DNA from: Lentisphaerota bacterium
GTDB taxonomy: Bacteria; Verrucomicrobiota; Kiritimatiellia; UBA8416; JAFGIZ01
Reading direction: 5' to 3'
Length of the DNA: 10,252 nucleotides
Assembly (NCBI GenBank): GCA_016929365.1
Contig: JAFGIZ010000013.1
Location: forward strand, 1 to 10,252
In this document: piece by piece, positions 6,138-10,252 of the stretch
How positions within the stretch are numbered: the stretch's first letter is position 1
Layout: each line of letters opens with the position of its first letter
Program-made: the position numbers and the translations under genes
Notes under the pieces: generated by a model
What the model saw: the letters and a program-made list of their open reading frames with translations, nothing else
What the model was told of the DNA's origin: nothing
The model's database searches: none

Positions 6138-7889
6138 ATGCATGGCAAGGTCATGGCATTGAAAAGAGAACTTCACGAATTCGACTTCTGCGTCGTGGGC
6201 GGCGGGATGGCGGGCCTTCTCGCCGCGGTAGCCGCTGCGCGTCACGGAACGCGGGTTGCGTTAATTCAGGATCGCCCGGTGCTCGGCGGCAACGCGTCCA
6301 GCGAGATCCGCATGCATATATGCGGCGCTCACGGCAAGAATACCCGGGAAACCGGAATCCTCGAGGAGCTGCTGCTCGAAAATCATTATCGCAATCGGCA
6401 GGCCAACTATTCGATCTGGGATAGCGTTACCTACGGCGCGGGACGGTATCAAGATGGGCTCTCCCTGTTTCTCAACTGCACCATCAACGCGTGCAACGTG
6501 GAAGACGGCCGTATCGAGTCCGTCACCGGCTGGCAATTGACGACCGAGACCTGGCACACCATAAGGGCCGGCCTCTTCGCGGACTGCTCGGGCGATGGCA
6601 TCCTGGCCCCTCTCGCGGGAGCGGAATTTCGTATCGGACGCGAAGCGCGCGCTGAATACAATGAGTGTATTGCCCCCGAGAAAGCCGACCGGAAAACCAT
6701 GGGCATGAGCTGCCTCTTCCAGGCACGTGAATATGACACGCCCCAACCCTTCATTCCCCCACACTGGGCTTACCGTTTTACCAGGCAAGAGGATTTGCCC
6801 GCCCGCGATATCGATGTGCGGACAACGAACTACTGGTGGATGGAGATAGGCGGCGAACAGGACAGTATTCACGATACGGAGACGCTGCGTGATGAACTTC
6901 TGAAAATCGCGTTCGGTGTATGGGACTATGTCAAGAACTACTCGCCCCGGCGCGGGGAGATGGCCAACTGGGCGCTCGACTGGCAAGGCTTTCTGCCGGG
7001 AAAACGCGAGAGCCGGCGATATCTCGGCGACCATGTTCTCTCCCAGAACGACGTGGAGGCGGAGGGGCGCTTCGACGACCTGGTTGCCTACGGCGGTTGG
7101 ACGATGGATGATCATTTTCCGGCGGGATTCTACCGGCAGCCAGCGGGCACCATCTTCCACCCCGCTCCCTCTCCCTACGGCATCCCCCTGGGCTCCCTCT
7201 ATTCACGCAACATCAAGAATCTGTTCTGTGCCGGCCGTTGCCACAGCGCGACGCACGCCGCGATGAGCTCAACCCGCGTTATGGCGACGACCTCGCTGAT
7301 GGGGCAGGCCGTGGGGACGGCGGCGGCGATAGCCGTCCGCGAAGGGATGACGCCGCGCGCCGTGCGCGAGCATCGGATTCATGCGCTGCAGCAGAAACTC
7401 ATGGACGATGATTGCTGGCTCCCCCGGCATATTCGTGCCGTACCGGAGCTTTCGCGCCGCGCACAACTATCGTGTACTGCGGGCGACGCCGAGCCGCTGC
7501 GCAGCGGCACGGATCGCCCGGTCGGCGATGCCGCCAACAGTTGGTGCGGCCCGATCGGTTCGGCTATCACCTATGCCTTTCCGGCCGAGACGACCGTACG
7601 GGCCGTACGGCTCATCTTCGACAGCGACCTGAACCGCAACTTCAAGAACATGCCCCACGGCTATCCCGCGAACGCCGACCCCTTGGCCGTGCCGGATACG
7701 GTCACAAAACGCTTCCGGATCGACGCCCAAGCGCCTGACGGCTCGTGGCGCAGCGTTTTCGAGGAATCGAACAATTACCAACGCTTGGTTCAAGTGCCGC
7801 TCGCGTTGCGGACCAGGGGCATTCGGCTCGTTCCGGAAACCACCTGGGGCGCGGAGCAGGTCCGCATTTTTGCGTTTGATGTGCGATAG
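6138..7889 (+). CDS. FAD-dependent oxidoreductase with C-terminal beta-rich extension
   Basis: A soluble flavoprotein of 583 aa; no signal peptide is seen. FDFCVVGGGMAGLLAAVAAARHG (about residues 15-37) is the dinucleotide-binding Rossmann motif (GGGMAG at 21-26), followed by VLGGNASSEIRMHICG as in the FAD_oxidored family. The closing FAD-binding segment is NLFCAGRCHSATHAAMSSTRVMATTSLMGQAVGTAAA (about 361-397). Residues 445-583 are an extra part resembling a galactose-binding/discoidin-like beta domain. Start: ATG at 6138 has GGA 4 nt upstream; ATG at 6153 (578 aa) is almost as good. The longer open frame from 5907 overlaps the upstream gene and is not credible. It probably works with the preceding URO-D-family protein on the same unknown substrate. 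The reaction cannot be named. Confidence 0.88.
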   Translation: MHGKVMALKRELHEFDFCVVGGGMAGLLAAVAAARHGTRVALIQDRPVLGGNASSEIRMHICGAHGKNTRETGILEELLLENHYRNRQANYSIWDSVTYGAGRYQDGLSLFLNCTINACNVEDGRIESVTGWQLTTETWHTIRAGLFADCSGDGILAPLAGAEFRIGREARAEYNECIAPEKADRKTMGMSCLFQAREYDTPQPFIPPHWAYRFTRQEDLPARDIDVRTTNYWWMEIGGEQDSIHDTETLRDELLKIAFGVWDYVKNYSPRRGEMANWALDWQGFLPGKRESRRYLGDHVLSQNDVEAEGRFDDLVAYGGWTMDDHFPAGFYRQPAGTIFHPAPSPYGIPLGSLYSRNIKNLFCAGRCHSATHAAMSSTRVMATTSLMGQAVGTAAAIAVREGMTPRAVREHRIHALQQKLMDDDCWLPRHIRAVPELSRRAQLSCTAGDAEPLRSGTDRPVGDAANSWCGPIGSAITYAFPAETTVRAVRLIFDSDLNRNFKNMPHGYPANADPLAVPDTVTKRFRIDAQAPDGSWRSVFEESNNYQRLVQVPLALRTRGIRLVPETTWGAEQVRIFAFDVR

Positions 7890-7895
7890 CACAAA

Positions 7896-7909
7896 CGGCC
7901 GCGAGGCCG
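7896..7909 (+). terminator. Short stem with GNRA tetraloop after the oxidoreductase gene
   Basis: CGGCC and GGCCG pair around a GCGA tetraloop, 6 nt after the TAG stop. There is no T-run, so it is at best a weak or Rho-assisted terminator or an RNA-end stabiliser. The remaining sequence to the marC start (to 8068) is GC-rich, with no gene that I can support. Confidence 0.25.
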
Positions 7910-8031
7910 GCCCACGCCGCCTTGCGCCGCAGCGAACACCGAACCCGCCCGGCCGAAAAGACGTTTCCGGACAGGCGCTCCCTCCGGCTTCTCCTTGCCG
8001 GCCGGTCACGCCGGAACCGGGCATTCTGCAC

Positions 8032-8059
8032 TTGCGCATCGGGAGCGAGACGGTACGCT
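8032..8059 (+). promoter_or_regulatory. Possible promoter for marC, near-leaderless
   Basis: TTGCGC (8032-8037) and TACGCT (8054-8059) are 16 nt apart. The second hexamer ends 9 nt before the ATG at 8069, so the transcript would have almost no leader. The same TACGCTGG string precedes mutY. The gene has no Shine-Dalgarno site beyond a weak AGAAG. Confidence 0.38.
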
Positions 8060-8068
8060 GGCAGAAGC

Positions 8069-8680
8069 ATGCAGGCGACGCTGCCCGTTATCCTGACGAC
8101 AACACTCTATTTCCTTGCTCTCATCAATCCCGTGAGCAAGGTTTCGGTGCTGGCCGTGCTCTCGTCCGAGAGCGAACGTCATGATTTCGCGCATTTAACA
8201 ACCAAGTCCAGCCTCGTCGCGGCCGGCATTTTGCTCCTGTCCATGGTCTTCGGAGAACTCGTACTGCGGCGTGTCTTCCACGTGGAACTGTACTCGCTCC
8301 GCCTCGCGGGCGGGACGGTGCTCTGCTGGGTGGGGTTCAACGCCCTGCGGAAGGGCGTCTTCTTCGAACACGACACACAGGCCCGTTACCAGGATTTTGC
8401 GCTCGTTCCCCTGGCATGCCCGATGATCGCCGGCCCCGCCACGATTGCAGCGGCTATAGCCACCAATGCGCAAGAGGGACTGGCCGGCCCCGCCGCGGCC
8501 CTGCTCCTGGCCCTCGCGCTCAACCACCTGATCATGCGCCTGAGCCGCTTCATCGGGTTGGCGCTGGGCCGCTTCAACCTGCTGGGCGCACTGGTCCGCC
8601 TGACCGGCCTGGCGGTGATGACCATCGGCACCCAGATGGTACTCGACGGAATTGAGGCCTGGCAGGCGCACTTGCCCTGA
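8069..8680 (+). CDS. MarC-family integral membrane protein
   Basis: A 203-aa inner-membrane protein of the MarC/UPF0056 family, usually 200-220 aa with six transmembrane helices. Hydrophobic segments are seen at about 6-30, 46-67, 72-93, 111-131, 137-156 and 172-195. The family signature ALVPLACPMIAGPATIAAA (111-129) is clear, as are FLALINPVSK near the N-terminus and GGTVLCWVGFNALRKG. The ATG at 8069 starts a normal MarC N-terminus (MQATLPVILTTTLYFLALINP); the frame is open further upstream but gives an Arg-rich, non-membrane extension. The function of MarC proteins is not established: a role in antibiotic resistance was proposed from the E. coli mar locus and later not supported. It appears to be a separate transcription unit from corA, which starts 74 nt after its stop with its own TAnnnT motif. 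Confidence 0.92.
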   Translation: MQATLPVILTTTLYFLALINPVSKVSVLAVLSSESERHDFAHLTTKSSLVAAGILLLSMVFGELVLRRVFHVELYSLRLAGGTVLCWVGFNALRKGVFFEHDTQARYQDFALVPLACPMIAGPATIAAAIATNAQEGLAGPAAALLLALALNHLIMRLSRFIGLALGRFNLLGALVRLTGLAVMTIGTQMVLDGIEAWQAHLP

Positions 8681-8738
8681 CCCGTGCGCACCCCGGCGCC
8701 GCCGGCGCTTTGCGCTGGCGTTTCACACGGGAAACGCC

Positions 8739-8744
8739 TATCCT
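8739..8744 (+). promoter_or_regulatory. Possible -10 element for corA
   Basis: TATCCT lies 10 nt before the ATG at 8755, which lacks a Shine-Dalgarno site. A weak CTGGCG (8715-8720) at an 18-nt spacing is the best -35 candidate. It fits the pattern seen before the carrier protein, marC and mutY genes. Confidence 0.3.
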
Positions 8745-8754
8745 TGCCGCCACG

Positions 8755-9834
8755 ATGAGGCTGAAGGCCCCACACATCGTACCGCGGCGGCGCGCGCCGA
8801 CGGCCGGACTCCCCCCGGGAACCCCGGTCTTCGTCGGAGAAAAACGCGTCGCGACGCCCACGATCACCGTCATGGACTACGACGCGTCAGCCGTGCGCGA
8901 AGCCACTCTGTCCGCGCCCGAAGCCTGCCGCGGCTATCTCCAACGGCCGTCCGTGACCTGGTTCAATGTCATCGGCCTCCATGATGCCGCGCTGCTCGAA
9001 CAGCTCGGCGAGGTCTTCTCGATCCACCCGCTCATGCTGGAAGACATCCTCAATACCGGCCAGCGCCCGAAATTCGAGGAGTACGGCGACACCGTGTTCT
9101 GCGTCGTCAAAATGCTCACCCTGAACCCGGAGACCCATACCCTGCAGTCGGAACAGGTCAGCCTCGTCCTCGGCGCCCATTACCTCCTCACGTTCCAGGA
9201 AATTGAAGGCGACGTCTTCGGCCTGATTCGCGACCGCATCCGCAACGGCAAGGGCCGTATCCGCTCGCTCGGCTGCGACTATCTGGCCTACGCGCTGCTC
9301 GATGCGATCGTGGACCACTACTTTCTCGTGCTGGAAGACGCCGGGGAACGCGTCGAACAGATCCAGGAAGCCGTCCTGGACCATCCCGGCCCGGACACGC
9401 TGCAGGCCATTCACGGCGTGAAGCGGGACATGATCTTCATGCGCAAGATTCTCTGGCCCCTGCGCGAGCTGGTCAGCGAACTCAGCCGGACCGATAATCC
9501 CCTCATCGGCAAGAGCCTGGCGCCCTACCTGCGGGATCTTTACGAACACATCTTCCAGGTCATCGATACCCTGGAAACCCAGCGCGATATGCTGTCCGGC
9601 GCGCTGGACGTTTACATGACCGCCGTCAGCAACCGGATGAACGAAGTGATGAAGGTCCTCACCGTGATCGCCACGATTTTTATCCCGCTGACCTTCATCG
9701 CGGGCATCTACGGCATGAATTTCGCACACATGCCGGAGCTCCAGTGGCGCTACGGGTACGCCGCGACCTGGATCGTCATGCTTCTCGTCGCCGGCGGCAT
9801 GGTCGTTTTTTTCCGCCGCCGCCACTGGCTCTAG
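8755..9834 (+). CDS. corA: CorA-type magnesium/cobalt transport protein
   Basis: A homopentameric inner-membrane channel for Mg2+, also carrying Co2+ or Ni2+ in some members. The 359-aa length is usual. The large N-terminal cytoplasmic alpha/beta domain includes SIHPLMLEDILNTGQRPKFEEY (89-110), a strong CorA signature. A long helical stalk (about 185-300) leads to TM1, the pore motif YGMNF (Gly320-Met321-Asn322) with MPEL after it, TM2 (about 333-352) and a basic C-terminus FFRRRHWL. The overall pattern is close to Thermotoga-type CorA. ATG at 8755 is preferred to the in-frame TTG at 8710, because the extra 15 residues are unlike the family and a TATCCT -10-like motif sits within that stretch. 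Cobalt transport could matter for the corrinoid theme upstream, but CorA is common and the proximity proves nothing. Confidence 0.95.
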   Translation: MRLKAPHIVPRRRAPTAGLPPGTPVFVGEKRVATPTITVMDYDASAVREATLSAPEACRGYLQRPSVTWFNVIGLHDAALLEQLGEVFSIHPLMLEDILNTGQRPKFEEYGDTVFCVVKMLTLNPETHTLQSEQVSLVLGAHYLLTFQEIEGDVFGLIRDRIRNGKGRIRSLGCDYLAYALLDAIVDHYFLVLEDAGERVEQIQEAVLDHPGPDTLQAIHGVKRDMIFMRKILWPLRELVSELSRTDNPLIGKSLAPYLRDLYEHIFQVIDTLETQRDMLSGALDVYMTAVSNRMNEVMKVLTVIATIFIPLTFIAGIYGMNFAHMPELQWRYGYAATWIVMLLVAGGMVVFFRRRHWL

Positions 9835-9839
9835 CCGCG

Positions 9840-9854
9840 GTGTTGCATTAACAC
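9840..9854 (+). terminator. Small hairpin after corA, weak terminator candidate
   Basis: GTGTT and AACAC form a 5-bp stem with a GCATT loop, 5 nt after the corA stop. There is no T-run. A GC-rich palindrome GCGTGCACGC follows within 20 nt. The rest of the gap to mutY shows only the promoter-like elements described separately. Confidence 0.25.
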
Positions 9855-9924
9855 GCCGAGCGGCGCGTGCACGCAGGCGCGCGAGGCCGGCGCGTCCGTC
9901 TTGCCGCCGCCCGGTCCATCCTTC

Positions 9925-9954
9925 TTGTGATCGTTCGAACGTCAATGCTACGCT
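9925..9954 (+). promoter_or_regulatory. Possible promoter for mutY with a palindrome in the spacer
   Basis: TTGTGA (9925-9930) and TACGCT (9949-9954) are separated by 18 nt, and the second ends 8 nt before the ATG at 9963. The spacer contains the perfect palindrome CGTTCGAACG (9932-9941), which could be an operator. No Shine-Dalgarno site is visible, so the transcript may be leaderless. Confidence 0.4.
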
Positions 9955-9962
9955 GGCCGCCC

Positions 9963-10252
9963 ATGAAACACGCCACGCCCGCCCCTCCGCGCTGGGCACG
10001 GGCGCTGCTGCGCTGGTTTGCCGCGCACCGGCGCCCGATGCCCTGGCGCGACGACCCCGCGCCCTACAAGGTGTGGGTCAGCGAAATCATGCTGCAGCAG
10101 ACCCAGGTGGCCACGGTAATTCCCTATTTCGACCGGTTTATCCGGTGTTTCCCCACCGTGAGCGCCCTCGCCGCGGCGGATCTCCAGGACGTGCTCAAGG
10201 CCTGGGAAGGGCTCGGCTACTACGCCCGCGCGCGCAACCTGCACGCCGCCGC
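9963..10252 (+). CDS. mutY: A/G-specific adenine DNA glycosylase MutY, N-terminal part (3' end outside window)
   Basis: MutY removes adenine mispaired with 8-oxoguanine in base-excision repair, in the cytoplasm. The first 96 codons are present and the frame runs off the window. PMPWRDDPAPYKVWVSEIMLQQTQVATVIPYFDRF (about residues 25-59) is highly characteristic: the catalytic Glu is Glu41 in SEIMLQQTQV, and VLKAWEGLGYYARARNLH (about 77-94) is the conserved helix that follows. The iron-sulfur cluster cysteines and the NUDIX-like C-terminal domain would lie beyond the window. The ATG at 9963 gives the expected short lead before the WF...MPW region. Confidence 0.95.
   Translation, partial: MKHATPAPPRWARALLRWFAAHRRPMPWRDDPAPYKVWVSEIMLQQTQVATVIPYFDRFIRCFPTVSALAAADLQDVLKAWEGLGYYARARNLHAA

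Noticed and set aside
8691..8711. GC-rich inverted repeat followed by TTT after marC, as an intrinsic terminator
   Set aside because: The repeat GGCGCC/GGCGC is short and can pair in several registers. The T-run is only three bases, and the site lies just before the corA promoter-like region.
8710..8754. TTG start for corA 15 codons upstream
   Set aside because: There is no ribosome-binding site, the added residues are unlike CorA, and the stretch holds the likely -10 element TATCCT.
8887..9999. Minus-strand open frame (370 codons) opposite corA
   Set aside because: It is antisense to a clear CorA with the GMN motif, and it overlaps the mutY start.

Overview
The window is GC-rich DNA from a Gram-negative bacterium: it encodes an outer-membrane TonB-dependent receptor and a lipid A-type acyltransferase. 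The pairing of a URO-D-family protein with a large FAD-dependent oxidoreductase, and several starts lacking a Shine-Dalgarno site, would fit the Planctomycetota-Verrucomicrobiota-Chlamydiota (PVC) group, for example Kiritimatiellota or Lentisphaerota. That placement is inference; no marker gene here settles it.

Layout. (1) 1-2896, plus strand: the 3' end of a PilT-type pilus-retraction ATPase, then a beta-ketoacyl-ACP synthase starting 1 nt later, a stand-alone acyl carrier protein, and an LpxL/HtrB-type acyltransferase. The last three look like a compact module that elongates an acyl chain on its own carrier and transfers it to a membrane (glyco)lipid. (2) 2903-4786, minus strand: a BtuB-like TonB-dependent receptor, convergent with the acyltransferase. 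The two stop codons lie in opposite arms of one hairpin. (3) 4787-5034: a 248-bp divergent control region rich in inverted repeats, including a segment resembling the 3' 'B12 box' of cobalamin riboswitches in the receptor's leader. (4) 5035-7889, plus strand: a URO-D-superfamily protein, which is not HemE and carries an H-x-C pair as in the zinc site of corrinoid methyltransferases, followed by an FAD-dependent oxidoreductase with a C-terminal beta-rich extension. This pair is visibly less GC-rich than its neighbours. (5) 8069-10252, plus strand: a MarC-family membrane protein, a CorA-type divalent-cation channel and the 5' end of the adenine glycosylase gene mutY, each apparently its own transcription unit.

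Four starts (acyl carrier protein, marC, corA, mutY) have no clear ribosome-binding site but have a TAnnnT hexamer 5-10 nt upstream of the ATG, as expected for leaderless transcripts. The most interesting areas are the synthase/carrier/acyltransferase module, the URO-D/FAD pair divergent from a possible corrinoid receptor, and the structured region between them. No RNA genes, insertion sequences, CRISPR arrays or phage genes were seen.
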